From Harmothoe impar (Eukaryota > Annelida > Polychaeta > Phyllodocida > Polynoidae), in the NCBI GenBank assembly GCA_947462335.1, contig OX381707.1:37127618-37191617 (forward strand): 64,000 nt of DNA, read 5' to 3'. The position numbers were made by a program, and so were the translations under genes. Numbering within the stretch: position 1 is the first letter of the stretch; each line of letters begins with the position of its first letter. This document shows positions 45,450 to 57,338 of this stretch, one piece after another. The notes under the pieces were generated by a model. That model was not told the DNA's origin, did not search any database, and was given only the letters and a program-made list of their open reading frames with translations.

Positions 45450-46415
45450 TCTAACATAAGACAGTTCAGCGGGTCTAGATACTAACCTTCACGAAGTCTT
45501 CTTGGGAACATGGACAGAAAAGGCAGACCTGCCAAGCAAGTCTGATTTTTCATTTTGTTTCCTTTTTGCATTCCCTGTTCTTTAGCTGAGCAGGTCAACC
45601 CCTTGAGAGCCACCAAAGGAAATCTTTGCTGGTGATGGGGGCGAGAATCTTTGCTGGGTTGGGGGTGGAGGGGGGGGGGGGTTAGACCCTATGTTAAATT
45701 CAACGTTACGCTGACTATTATACTGGGCCAACCATCTCATAAACTATAGTTCATGCTTGGCCATAACAGTTTAGACACTTCAGTATTTTCACATAATATC
45801 TGATGTAATTATATAATATTCTATTGCGCCATATGAGAACAATTAGAATCTGGAATCCTCAGCAATTTTCTAATCGACAAACCCTAAAATGTGGTATGTA
45901 GCCCAAAAACTATTTAAATAAAACCAAAGCAGTATATGAGCTGTGCCCTATTTTGACAGATCTGGTATACTAACTATTCTCACTGTTCCAATTCTCGACT
46001 GGCATTTGAATCAAACTCATCCCCTCACGCTGCCATATTGTGTATGGTTTCATTAGCGTTCACAAAATATTTTTATTCCCGGTTAATATCATTTGCAAGT
46101 AATGCTCACCAAATATCAACACATAAACAGCAGCTAAGTTATAGGTTAATTATACTATCATATGCTTGTGGCTATGTATGTATATCATGCTGTGACCTAC
46201 TATTCTTATCTGGCTGCCCAACCCCCCTTACAAGTCTACACGGTAGGTCTCCTATCATATGAAAAGAGGTAGCACAAAATGCCTGGTCTAGCCAGGTCTA
46301 TATATGTATAGGCTATCGTAATTTTAGGCTAACATCTGAATGTAGCTTGGCCAACGGGCTCAGGTAATTACATTGCCTCATGGTAATTCTTAAGTTCTGA
46401 AGTGCGTCCGAGTGT
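45450..46415 (+). repeat. Diverged array DNA (block S, copy 2)
   Basis: Only 45986-46260 has a partner in unit 1 (39058-39290). A poly-G run lies near 45668-45680. No gene. Confidence 0.45.
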
Positions 46416-46419
46416 GACG

Positions 46420-46800
46420 TCTGGTTTGATGGCATATCTTCAAACAGGTAATAATACTTACTTCCCACCTCTTCACCCCTCTTGGTCTTAGCACTGTTCC
46501 CCTTAGGAGACTTCCATCGATGGGAATGGAAGCAGCTGAGTCAGAAATAACACCACCTAATTAAGGATTTTAATAGGGATTAATTCAATATAAAAACAGG
46601 TGGCATGGTTTCTTATCCCAACACTCCAGCTGCCTCCCAGCCAGCATTGCTTTAAATGGACCTCATCTAGATGGGGTGCCAGATGAGACCTACAATTGTT
46701 TTGATGAAGGCTACCCAAGTGGGATCCATTTGGGTATGACTATAATAATATTATTTGAAGTGCCCAGATCCGGCCAATGGCAAACCCAAGTTGACACAAT
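46420..46800 (+). repeat. Array block G, copy 3
   Basis: Matches G1 best. It keeps CCTAATTAAGGATTTTAATA + GGGATTAATTCA and TTCTTATCCCAACAC. An 89-codon frame begins in its tail (46676) but is closed in G1 and G2. Confidence 0.82.
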
Positions 46801-46949
46801 ACTAGCAGATTCTACCTTAAATGCTTATTTTCCAAGAATAATCACAGATGACTATGCTTTGCCACATTTGCAAAGGTTTCTGCTGGCGGCCCTGGACAAT
46901 AATGAACAAATTACAGATCTAGTGAAGCTTAGCTTGTCCAGATAAACCC

Positions 46950-47430
46950 ATATGGGGGCCGTTAAGCAATGCAAAGGGTGGGACTATGTCCTCCGATGTC
47001 TTGATGTTTATTGACCGTCCATGGGCAAAGCCGGCCTTATGCACCCCTTCCATAAGGCTTCCATTTTAATGATGAAGCCCAGATTTGCTATTTTGCGGAT
47101 TTGTCTATAGGTCCATTGGTAGGAGTCTCAAAACAGTGCCTGTAGCAGCTAACTTATGACCAATGACTTTTCAAAAGCACAATTAAATGACATTTTTCTT
47201 TCCATTGCTAATTGATGGGACAATAATTCCACCTAGTGTAATCAATGTCAGATAATACAACGCAATTACCTTTACTTATGCCTTATCTCATATGTGTTCA
47301 TTATAGGGTAAACATGTTTCAGAATATTGCGTAGAGCTGGCTGGGAATTTCTGTAATACTTACCACATTAAAGGGCCCAGATTGTATTTGGTATTGCACA
47401 GTTAGGGCATCATAAGCCATGGTCACACGA
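46950..47430. other. Unassigned DNA
   Basis: No recognised feature. Confidence 0.4.
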
Positions 47431-47434
47431 AAAC

Positions 47435-47595
47435 TTTGACAGATGTACATCTGCTGCTTTCGATGAGAACCTGGGGAGCTCTCAGCAGTACTACCAGGTG
47501 GCATGGCTCTGTCTGTTGCATGCAGGGCCATATTGTGTGTATGTCCATGAACCCTGCCCCCTTAGAAACTCTGCATGGGCAATGGACATAGGTTG
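47435..47595 (+). repeat. Array block I, copy 2
   Basis: CTGCTGCTTTCGATGAGAAC, CCAGGTGGCATGGCT, GCATG-AGGGCCA, ATGAACC-TG and AGAAACT match 52000-52165. A CTCF-like CTACCAGGTGGCAT is shared with CCAGCAGGTGGCAT of copy 3. Confidence 0.7.
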
Positions 47596-48195
47596 GTGTC
47601 TAAATGGGTAGATCTATAGGCAATGTGATATCAGGAACAAGGCCTGTATAGAATTTGTTCCCTCATCAGCTACTCATATGATATCAAAAAGAATTGGAGA
47701 CATGTGTATAGATCTGCATTTCCTCCATATATGGCCTTATATGATATCACATGTGCAGTGGTTTTCCCAAAAATATCAAATGGAGTATTCTTTCTTGGTG
47801 TACGTACCATAATGAATAGGATCCCTGTGGTAAAAGCTTAACAGATTTGATGTTACGCATATGAATATACCTCCTGGTCAGCCAGGGACCTCCATGTGAG
47901 AATATTGGAAAATACACATTACAAATATTGCATAGTATAATAGGAATCTCTGGTATGTTGTTCTTTCACAGTATATTGCATGCAGTGTCAATTCACCAAA
48001 TTCTTAAGAAATCTAGAAATTCGGTTTTATAGTTTCACACTTTCAGTGATCAATTTGTTGATTATTATCTGTGGAAAGACTCACATTACGTCACCTTTTT
48101 TATGACTATGTTTGCTACATCCAAGTTTTATTTCCCCACGGATTTGAAACAGAACATAGACAAAGGTGCACGAGTAGAGTTCCTCACCTGGCCTC

Positions 48196-48351
48196 GTGAA
48201 ATAACCCTCAGTGTGGAACTCAATGAGTGCTCCTTTGTGTTTATTTCATGTCATTATCAACAATATTTGTCAAAATTCCACTCAAGTGCTCTGAAAAAGC
48301 AAATTTATAATATTGATGACAGGCCGTGAAATACGGGTAGGGTTATTTCAC
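48196..48351. mobile_element. Foldback element, GTGAAATAACCCT ends
   Basis: GTGAAATAACCCT (48196-48208) is inverted at 48339-48351, flanked by CCT/AGG that extends the match. It is 156 bp. The 75-codon frame across it reads through one arm and is not a gene. Confidence 0.65.
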
Positions 48352-48594
48352 AGGGGATGTTAAATGCAGCCTTCCTTGGTCAAGTCAATAGTAGTGTTGT
48401 ATTCACTATGAAATAAAGAGAGATATTTTGCATAGAATGATGCGTGATCGTTGCAAATTGAGGGACAAATAAATAGACCTCAGTATGTAGAGCACCATAG
48501 TTCTAAAACCCGTATGGAATGGCTAGCAGGACAACATGTCACAACACTGTCAAGCAATGTTATATAGTTTATGAGCAATATCCAGCAGGCCCCA

Positions 48595-48740
48595 TTGGGA
48601 CATTGTGTATAGGTGACTCCATCCTCATTATATCAGCTATCTATGGGATCCCATCCCATCCTACCCCACATTGTCAGGGTAAGTGGCACATAGCCATATC
48701 ACCGCATTAACGTGTGCTCACACTCATGTCATTTAACAGG
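48595..48740 (+). repeat. Array block J, copy 3
   Basis: GTGTATAGGTGACTCCATCC + TCATTATATCAGC, CCATCCTACCCCACATTGTCAGGGTAAGTGGCACATA, then CACTCATGTCA(T). Sister of copy 2. Confidence 0.75.
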
Positions 48741-48967
48741 CCGGTCCTCACTGAGTCATCCGGTCTCCCTTGGATCACCCCTGTTAAATCTGCTCACAAT
48801 TTGTCACATTTTCTATTTTTTGGAAAAGCACTTAGTTTTCCCTTAGAATTGTTTTTTGTCACCAGAAAATATCATCATCATATAAAATGCTTTTTTTCTT
48901 TTTCACTTTTCTGTGCAGTTTAAGCAATTCCTCAAAAAAGTTTTTTTTTTTGGGCTGTCAACCGTGG

Positions 48968-50045
48968 CCCATTCCTGTGTGAATATCCTTTCACTTCTGC
49001 TGTCCTCTTTCTATGCATAGAAACACAACAGGCATGGTAAAGAAATATTCTGCAATTGAAAAGGATAATCAACTTGGTACAGGTTAGGCTCGACCAACTA
49101 AGGCGTATAAGAGCTAACTCAGACAAAGAGGCCTCTGTCCTAGTTAACATCCACATGGTGAGATCAATCATCGACCAATGCAGCTTCTTGAACGGAGGAG
49201 GTCCCGTCTGGGGGTTGCGAAAACTACAGACCCTACAGAACAATGGCTTAAGGGTCTGTGACAAAATCCGGGACCCCCGAGGTGTGGACGTCATGAACCT
49301 TCATAGAACCAAGTTCATAGAATAATGAAGGTCAACACTGTGGAGACTACCCGCAACAGACAACTGCTGTGCTTGCTGCACAAACGGTCTAGAATTGATG
49401 AAAACATACTGCAAAGACCAAGACCTCTGCGCAGCAATGACAAGATCCAACTGAAAACGATGAGAGTAAAAAAGGACATCTACGAAAGATCCCCACTATG
49501 TCGTGGTCTACCTCTCTGGAACGCACTGGATGCAGGAACTCAAAAGCTGGACAGTAACACCCAGTTCTTGGAAGCTGTGAAGAGGCTGCCAGATGCACCA
49601 CTGCGCGTTTGAAGCACTAGTTCCCAATGGAACTACAAGTAGTGATCACTGAACTGAGTTATTCATCAGTACTCTGTCAATCAAATGTAGTATTAAATTA
49701 TTACAGTACTTAATATTAAGAGAACGTAATGTACTGACTTACAGACACTCGTGAGACTATAAATATTGATAGGCACTTGGCAAGCAAAGAATTGAATATC
49801 TGTAAATATATTAACTTTCTCCCCTCCATGAAGTATTAGCTTTTACTACTTCTTGGCAATTAAATTAAAATCGTCCAGTGTATGCTACGAATTTTTTGCC
49901 AGTAATAAAATTTACCAACAACAACAACTGTCCATTCCTGTGTGAATATTCTGTTATTTCTTCTAATCTTGCCTCACTGCTTGATTCAAATGACTGTGCC
50001 CTGTTTCACTGCATAGAAACAGGACACTCTCCTGCAGCCAATAGG
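48968..50045 (+). repeat. Direct repeats flanking a retrotransposon fragment
   Basis: CCATTCCTGTGTGAATAT occurs at 48969-48986 and 49930-49947. Similarity extends through (T)CTTCTG/TCTTCTA to GCATAGAAACA (49015-49025 and 50012-50022), with about 30 extra bases in the right copy. Far too long for an ordinary target-site duplication. Confidence 0.7.
49055..49928 (+). mobile_element. 3' fragment of the same non-LTR retrotransposon family (copy 2)
   Basis: Starts RIINLVQVRLDQLRRI (matching KMINLV-VRLTQLCKI of copy 1), then GGPVWGLRKLQTLQNNGLRV (49199-49258), a stop and frame change at 49325, then RQLLCLLHK, LKTMRVKKDIYERSPL, RGLPLWNAL and a stop at 49612. The 3' end GTAATAAAATTTACCAACAACAAC is again CAA-rich. 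5' truncated after the RT palm; no YADD motif. Confidence 0.88.
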
Positions 50046-50089
50046 AAGCCTTGTTTTATTGCCTGAAGCAAGAGAGTATGTTGTTTCGG

Positions 50090-50195
50090 CGGTGTATGTT
50101 TACACATGGTTGACAGCAAATCAGTGACCCTCCTCACCCAATGTTGACAGTTGACAGCAATAATTTTCATGGTTGACAGCAAATTCTTTTTTTAA
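50090..50195 (+). repeat. GTTGACAGCAA motif repeated
   Basis: GTTGACAGCAA occurs at about 50109, 50151 and 50173, with an extra GTTGACA at 50143. Short degenerate direct repeats, nothing coding. Confidence 0.6.
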
Positions 50196-50599
50196 ATCAC
50201 GTTTTTGAGAAGTTGCTTAAATGGCCGGAAAATAAATCATTTTGTATAGTGATATCTATTTTGGTGACCCTTGACGGTCACCGTACATATGTCATAACTA
50301 TTATGCTCACAATGTTATGGTCATCCATATGTTAATTGACACATTAGGTTAGTGGGTAACAGTCACCAACCAAACAAGCTACATGTATAGACCGTAGAGG
50401 CTTGTGTATGTGCTCAGACACTTACAGATTTCAATATTTTCACTGTAACCCTGACAGTTATGCAATATATAAACTTATTCAGGATGGTTGGTGCTTAATT
50501 CAATGCCCTAATTGTATATTCTATATCTTAATTGTAATTATAAATAGACCATCACAATTATAGGTGGTATAGCCTAGCTATACGAGTATAATCTTGAGG

Positions 50600-51125
50600 G
50601 GGGCGTGGCAGGTCCAGTTCTCCTGTAACCCGTGGGTAGCGCCACCGACGCGCTTAGTACCAACCGCCGCCAAGAGGGGGGGCACCGGTATGGCGCGCGT
50701 CATCAATGACGTCATGCGTCACCCATGACGTCATCCGTCCTTGACGACCGGAGTTGTTGGTGGGTGACTATAAAAGGGCACTCCGGATCCAGGGCGAAAT
50801 CCGTCAGTTGGCACTGGAGGAGCGACCCATACGTTTGTCAGGTACCAGTCTGGTACTTTTCAAAATTTTTATTTTTTAATTATTATTAGTCATATTTTTA
50901 GGTAGTTTTTCAGCTGTTAGTTAGGGTCCCTTCGTCTGTGCGAAGGTAGTTAAAGACTGTTGTTGTATTACTTGTTAGGCTGTCACTCCAGAAAAAATTC
51001 TGTGACTTTAGCCTTGGTTTCCATGTAACTGCCTTTAACCTGTCTCTTGTAATAAAGGCTGTTTGATGTACTTGATGGTACCAAATATTTCCACTAAACT
51101 CATGACTTGTGTCCTTGCACTCACA
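50600..51125 (+). promoter_or_regulatory. TATA/CRE promoter with short transcript; possible solo LTR
   Basis: CpG-rich 50600-50830 holds two perfect CRE palindromes TGACGTCA (50707-50714 and 50726-50733), TATAAAAGG (50769-50777) and TCAGTT initiator (A at 50806, about 37 nt after the TATA start). An AATAAA at 51051-51056 is followed by GTTTGATGTACTTGATGG, a T/G-rich polyadenylation context. Promoter and polyA signal within about 300 bp is the layout of an LTR. No TG...CA ends with a clean target duplication were found, so LTR status is open; a short non-coding RNA gene is the alternative. No open frame of note. Confidence 0.65.
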
Positions 51126-51129
51126 TGCC

Positions 51130-51990
51130 ATAAGCTTCTCTCACTTGCATTACTATATGAATCGTACCGGAATATTTATTATAATATTTAATGTATTTAT
51201 TCTCTGGCTAAATTGACCTAATCATATTTGCTCCCACACGCTACCGGGATTATATTCACGACCTAATTCCAGGCAAAATATAGTTGTATTCTTATACAGA
51301 ATATGTTTCTTAATTTATTGTAGAGTATTCCAGAAATGCTGTTTTCGTCATTCTTTTGAAAATTTCTTATCTATCCGGAAAGCATCAATATCAGAATATT
51401 TATTCCCCTTTTGCTCAGAGTTGACAAGAGAGAACTCATTGTGATGGGTTTAGAATACCGTACTCTTCAATAAATGCCAGTCCCTTCATATAAAGGTCAT
51501 GCATGCCCTAGTTGTAAGCTCATAGATAGACCCTGTATGAACTATATGAGTCGAGTGAACAAACAATAGGCTGTATCAAGACGACATATTAGGGAGACCA
51601 AAACCAAATCATAATAACTGACAGAAATGTTATCTTTGTTTGATATAATACCTCGAAGTCGGCAACTTACATAACGGAGAGAAGGTCATTATTGCCTAGT
51701 TGAAGCAAACCCATGGCAAACACTCATTTATTCTAGTATAACACTGCACATATATAAATCCATGCTTCTAAATTATAATATAATTATTATATCTATATCA
51801 TATCTAATAAAACACATCTAAATCTATTTAATCAGGGGAATAGAAGTTACAATCATGGTTATGACTGACAAAAATTTGAACTTCTAATGCAAGGACTCAT
51901 ATAATATTAATGAAAGCTATTGAGCCTCATTACTGTAGAAAGACGTTTACTTGTTAAACTTTTACTGCCCAAAGAGGCATTCTGTCTGTA
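51130..51990. other. Unassigned DNA
   Basis: AT-rich, no recognised feature. Confidence 0.4.
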
Positions 51991-51999
51991 CGAGTTGTA

Positions 52000-52165
52000 A
52001 ACTCTCTGATTTGTAGAGCTCGCTCTAAGAGTCTGGGAATATCTGGACTCTGCATACAAAGCCAGCAGGTGGCATGGCTGAGCTAGTGACATGCATGGCC
52101 ACATCAAGCGAGATCAATGAACCTTGACCTCTGTGAGAAACTGTGCGTGTGCGATAGGCAAAACC
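52000..52165 (+). repeat. Array block I, copy 3
   Basis: Pair of 47435-47595; carries CCAGCAGGTGGCATGGCTGA (52061-52080), a CTCF-like match. Confidence 0.7.
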
Positions 52166-52589
52166 CTTTGATTAAAGCGATACTAGGGGCAGTTATAGGG
52201 CCATGTAACATGGGAAGCCTGGTGTACCTTCTGAACTTTTTTGATCGCTTTCGGTAGTGGGTAAGCATAAGGCTATGAGCAGGCATACAATTATAATAAA
52301 GTTTTTCTACTCTGACATAAATAGTGACATTTTATGGTAAAATTAGGAACTTCTTGAAGGCTTCATCACTTGGATCTAAGTAATGATTACTGCCTAGTTA
52401 CTGTATTTGTCGTGGTTCCTGGCCATTATCTAACGCGATAAGAATAACAAAGATCTTATTTCATAAAGTGAAGAGTTCCTACTCAAATGCACTGGGAGGG
52501 GTGACGTGTTGTGAGATACTTAAACAGGTGGTCCTAACATACTGACAACACCAAGCATACGAGTTACTTACTATCAAGATGCACACAGG

Positions 52590-52990
52590 CCATTTACAAT
52601 ACTATAATATGGAACTTTTCAGAGGGTATCTGTATAGACGGTTCCAGCCTACTAGTAGTATGCAGTATACATGTTTGTAAGTGTGTCCATTGGGCAGTCA
52701 GGGTGACCAGGCAGTTTACATGTGAATGACAAGCCCTAATAGGCAGGGACCAGGGAATAATTGGCTTGCTACCAGGAATTACTCTCCAGGGGAAGATGTA
52801 CGGAAATGGACGGCATGTTTAGCAGGCTCTCTGTATGAGTCAGGATTTACTATTCATGCTCTTTTATATCTTTTATTATGCTATCAGAGATTACGCATTA
52901 TTCATATACTGTGATTCTTCATCTATTTCGGGTTAATTGGGGCTGTTCCTAGTCATTAGTGGTAGTTAATATGAATAATGATGTCAGTCG
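52590..52990 (+). repeat. Array block T, copy 1
   Basis: Matches 60990-61335: GTATCTGTAT, CGGTTCCAG, CAGTCAGGGTGACCA, GTTTACATG, CCTAATAGGCAGGGACCAGG, GCTACCAGGAATTAC, ATGCTCTTTTAT, CAGAGATTAC(G/A)CATTATTCATA. The middle 90 bp is about 85-90% identical by eye. Confidence 0.88.
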
Positions 52991-53059
52991 GATTCACTAG
53001 ATATGCTTAGGGCTTTAACAAAACAATGAACAGGTTTGTAGAGGATTGTATACAGTACA

Positions 53060-53430
53060 CATCTACAGATTGAGATGTGTACACATGGTACACTCAAACT
53101 GACAAAGTTTCATCTAAGCATCATTCTATATATGGATTGGGACAAATTAATCAATCAAATACTAAATTATAATTGCCAGTTATTTACTTTTTTAACTTAA
53201 CCTATCTATGGTCATCTCGAATAGGGGTTATGTAAGGCCATCTCTAACACTTTCATCCATCATCAAGGTACACATTCCAGATTCCTTTGATGGAAATAAT
53301 TATCTCTCTTAGTAGGAGGTCTGTGGGAGGTGACCTGAGCATCAAGATCATTGGTATGAGGGTAGCCCTGGTGTCACAGTTTGATCCAAAACAAGCTGGA
53401 TGCTGATTGGCTGGTAGAAAATAGAGTAGG
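53060..53430 (+). repeat. Array block U, copy 1 (NF-Y-like site)
   Basis: Matches 57890-58270 and 61400-61690: GGAGGTCTGTGGG(A/C)G, TGACCT, CTGGTGTCACAG-TTGATCC, GGATGCTGATTGGCTGGT. CTGATTGGCT is a reverse CCAAT (NF-Y consensus CCAATCAG), present in all three copies. Confidence 0.85.
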
Positions 53431-53439
53431 AATAGAGAA

Positions 53440-54160
53440 GTAATGTAGGGTTTTATTTTTTGTCATAGGCAAGAATAAAGAATAAGAACACCAGGCAATA
53501 GCTAAGGGCAGTGAGAAATCTGAATCTCAATTATTAGAGGTACACCAAGAAAAGGAACAGAGTCAAAAGGGAGTCCAGGCCTACCTCAAGAACAACACTC
53601 TTTTCTGACTCTCTTTCTCACTCTCTTGATGAAAGGAGTCAGTATTTGACTTCTTTAAAAGGGAGTTATGTGACTCGCCTAAGAAAGCCCTCCAAAATGA
53701 ATCCCTTTTATGGCCCCAAGGCACAAGGACTCCAAATGTAAAGGGAGCCATTAAACCACGACTACCTTTGTTGAGAGGGTCATTGAAGGATGGCTCCAAT
53801 GGAATAGGGAGTCACATTGGTAATTTCAATTCCCTTCTCCTATATTATATATAAGCATTCCAATAGCTGTCTTCCTGGTTCATCTTTCTACATCACATTG
53901 GTTCAAGGTGTCAGAAGGAGGAGGGGTCTCAGAAAGATCCCTCAGTGCCCATTAGTTAATTATGTGAAGGAACATCTGAATTTATGTGGATTTGACTTTC
54001 TCATGTTTCCACAAATTTGATGTCTATACCTAAAACAATGTTTTTAAAACCCAGACATGATGAACTAAAGAGATATGGTGTAAACCATATTTGAGAAGGT
54101 GAAAAATATGATTAAAATCTGTACATGATTGAAAAGTGATGCAAACTATAACAAACGCCA
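53440..54160. other. Unassigned DNA between U and V
   Basis: No partner in unit 3 and no gene. CT/GA-rich stretches near 53590-53640. Confidence 0.4.
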
Positions 54161-54169
54161 ATAATAGTC

Positions 54170-54690
54170 TTTACCTTTGATAATTAATAGCAGAGGCTGC
54201 ATATCATCAGATTGACGCCAAAAATCTACAACCTACTCAATTTGGTACTCGCAGCATCATAAGCCATGAGCACTGAAGACTGCTTAGAAACTTCTGGCAT
54301 TTAGTGGCAGCTAATATTGCTCCAAATTCATTCTAGAGGGAAGGAAAAATACAGAAGCACAGATGCAATCATGCCATTTTAAGCAATACTTTCTACTCTT
54401 TGAGCGTGGTCCTTTGTGTTCAGTGGATGCATGGGTTCTGCTCCTTTCAGAGACAGGCTGTGAAATGCAATCTTTCTACTACTTCCAAAGCAGTTAGCCC
54501 CTACTAGTTTCAGTTTTAGCTCGCAAACAAAAGGCCTCTGCAGTAGAACACAGGGCTGATGGTTCTTCATGATTTTCCATTTCCCTCTCCAGATCCAATG
54601 CTATTCAGAGAAGCACGCTGCCAGATTGGAGGACAATCAATCACCAGCTTAAAGGGGAGAGGTCTTGTCTAAATAGGGAACAAAGAAAAG
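54170..54690 (+). repeat. Array block V, copy 1
   Basis: Matches 62100-62650: TTTTAGCTCGCAAACAAAAG + GCCT, GTAGAA-ACAG-GCTGA, TTTTCCATTTCCC, AATGCTATTCAGAGAAGCAC, TTGGAGGACAATCAATCACC + AGC, AATAGGGAACAAAG. A pyrimidine tract ending CTCCAG|A (54593) looks like a 3' splice site and is kept in copy 2. Confidence 0.88.
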
Positions 54691-55004
54691 TAATACTGAT
54701 GTCAAAATCGTCTAAATAGCACTCCAACTAGATCTTTCCAATACATCTTTCAGCCATTTCAAGATTCCTCATAAATTCCTGATAGAACTACATGTACCAT
54801 TAATTTACTATTGAAAGTGATTCTTTTACATGATTAAATATGAGCAGCTATAACCAGAGACCCAGGGCAAAAAATAGGTATAGGCAATAGTTATGCAGAA
54901 TCAACTAACAATATATATAATTATACACCAATATTTGCATTATCTTTTCAAGAGCTCTGCCATTTAGTCTGGGATATAACTGATGCAGGGTTATTTACTA
55001 GAAA

Positions 55005-56190
55005 ATAGAACTTGGCGAACTCACCAACCAACATACTCATGTACACTGTATCACTCTCACTCTCCCTATAGTAAATCATAGCAGGCAGTGTGCTCAATCA
55101 CCCCTGTATATTAGTATAATTTATGTACTATGAACAAATGAACTGACGAATTAATCTCCCAACAATACCCTGCAGCATATCCAGTTAAACATGATTCAGC
55201 CATATCCATTTAACACACATAGTACAGACACCACTCCTTCAGTCTCCCCTCCTGCAGCCATATATAACCCTTCACCATTGAATTCCTGGTAACTCAATGT
55301 TATTTGTGTGTACATCATGCCTTACTTTGTGAAGGGGTTAATGGAGGTTTCTTTGGTACATTCAATAGCCAACACAAACATGATTTTCCTTACAGATCCT
55401 CTGTGCTGGCAGTTTTTGAAATATAGGCAACTTGCTCACCTGGCACCAAGTATTGCATTAACCTTAATGAAATATTTAGTCACGAGCCAATTATTGTCAT
55501 CCTATCCTCAGGCACACCTTGTAATAACAATCCATGTGCCAATTTGATAACATCAGGCATTGATTGGTGACATGTGGAACATACCAGAAACAAGAAGATG
55601 GCTTCTTAGACATTTGTACCAAGCTGCATTATTGTTCAAGTCACTGATATACTGTTTTGGGAATTTCAGAAGATTTATGTTGCATAGGTTCACACAGCTA
55701 TTAACAATATCTTCTATCTATTAGAGTCAGCCGTAGTTAGATACATTGGCCCCATTGCAATGAATACATTTCACACAAAACTATGAATTATCATTATGAT
55801 CACTAACACCTCCTTCACGCTGGCTTACATTACAGTTATTGAGCCCCTATAACCCATTTATTGCTGACCATCCTAATGATTCTTACTGGTTACAACTCAA
55901 GGATCCAGTTTTTGGCTTGAGGGAAATAGTGGGGTATTTGGACCAAACAGGGGAATACAGATCAGGATAAAATTAATAAGCCTCCTTGTTTCTTATTCCT
56001 GTGAGTGATATGTACAATCTTGAATCCTTTGTAACATATCCACTCAAGGGCCATCGGTACCTTACTATTGCCATCCACTGTGAGATTCCTATCTCAGATG
56101 ATACATTAGCATCTCTGTAGACTTATATTTCCTTCTTACACATCAGGTTATATAGGGACACCTGGATAAGAGAGGCAGGGATATTTTCAT
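55005..56190 (+). repeat. Array block W, copy 1
   Basis: Collinear with 62865-64000: TAGTAAA-C, CCAGTCT/TCAGTCTCC, CACCTGGCACCAAGT, ATTGTCATCCTATCCTCA, GCCAATTTGATAACATCA, TTATGTTGCATAGGTTCA, AACAATATC/TGCCCTCTATCTAT, ATGATCACTAACAC, CATCCACTGTGAGAT, GATAAGAGAGG. Reading frames on it are shifted between copies, so not coding. Confidence 0.88.
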
Positions 56191-56194
56191 CTCA

Positions 56195-57335
56195 TTCATG
56201 TCAACCCCTCCTACAATCTTCCTTGCAACCTCTCTGGCTCAGTGGCTCAGTCGCCTAGAAACCTAGGTCTGTATCCCGTATAAATCTACTAGCACTAGAA
56301 AACAAATCATCCTTCTTTACAGTCTCTAGGGTAGCCTACATCTACCCCTAACTACCCATGATACCAGATCTTCCCTGGAGAGGAGCTGTAATTATATCAG
56401 GCACACTCTTCCAGTCCCTTACCGCCTCCTCTCCCCATGTCCGTGAAACATCCACATGACTCAACTGTGCCTGAATTGTTTACAATGCCTCCACTAAGTA
56501 GGAGTTGCCAGCAGCCAAAGCTTCTCCATTCACCATACATTACCTATAGAGTACAGTTAACAATGCACTAGCGCTCACATACCTCAATACACCTTAATTA
56601 AATGAACATTGGACAGAATTTACATTGAAAACCCCTAAATGTGCTGACCTCATCAATTATGCTACAGAATCAATCTTTGGACTATGTGTAAATTTAATAT
56701 ATCAAGCAGTATTAGGTTATTTTCACCTACATATCTTCTCCCAAAATACACAAGCTAGTCAGGGCTATGATGTACAGCGTAGACAAACTGGTCATTGCCC
56801 TGTGGCAGACTCAGGAATGACCATGATGATTCTTGGTAGTGACAACCCTGGTCCTCCAGGGGTAATTTGTTTGAATTATACATGCTCCCTGTCACACCAT
56901 CATTTACTCTGGTAGCTGTGGGTGTAAGTTAGTCATTTGTTACCTTTACCTGCATATCTATCTCCTCAATTAGCTCACACAAACTCTTGATAATCATTAA
57001 GGGATCACATCCAACATTTACTTTGTTGAGCAACATAAGAGATGACTGGGTATTACCTGACAGCATAATTCTGCATAAACTGCTGCCATCAGATGCCACT
57101 GATTTTCAAGAGTGACCTATCATGTTTTCATCAATAATTTATTCAGGAACAGTTTTATAATAAAACGTTGTCATGCAACAATTAGATTTAATGTTATGAG
57201 TGCTTCTATCAGTCAAAAATAATGGAAAAGAGTAAGGCATTGCCCATACCATGCCCATATCCATGTCCATGACTCATACAGAACATACTCTGCCTTCCTC
57301 TCACAGTGACCATTTCCTGCAGCCTTAACCTAATA
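56195..57335. other. Unassigned DNA
   Basis: No block partner and no gene recognised. A 96-codon frame at 56625-56915 is unremarkable and has no support. Confidence 0.4.
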
Positions 57336-57338
57336 AGG

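Noticed and set aside
46676..46945. 89-codon frame at the tail of block G copy 3
   Set aside because: The homologous DNA in G1 and G2 has stops and indels that break this frame.
53581..53799. 72-codon minus-strand frame
   Set aside because: Low-complexity CT/GA-rich DNA, not present in the paralogous unit.
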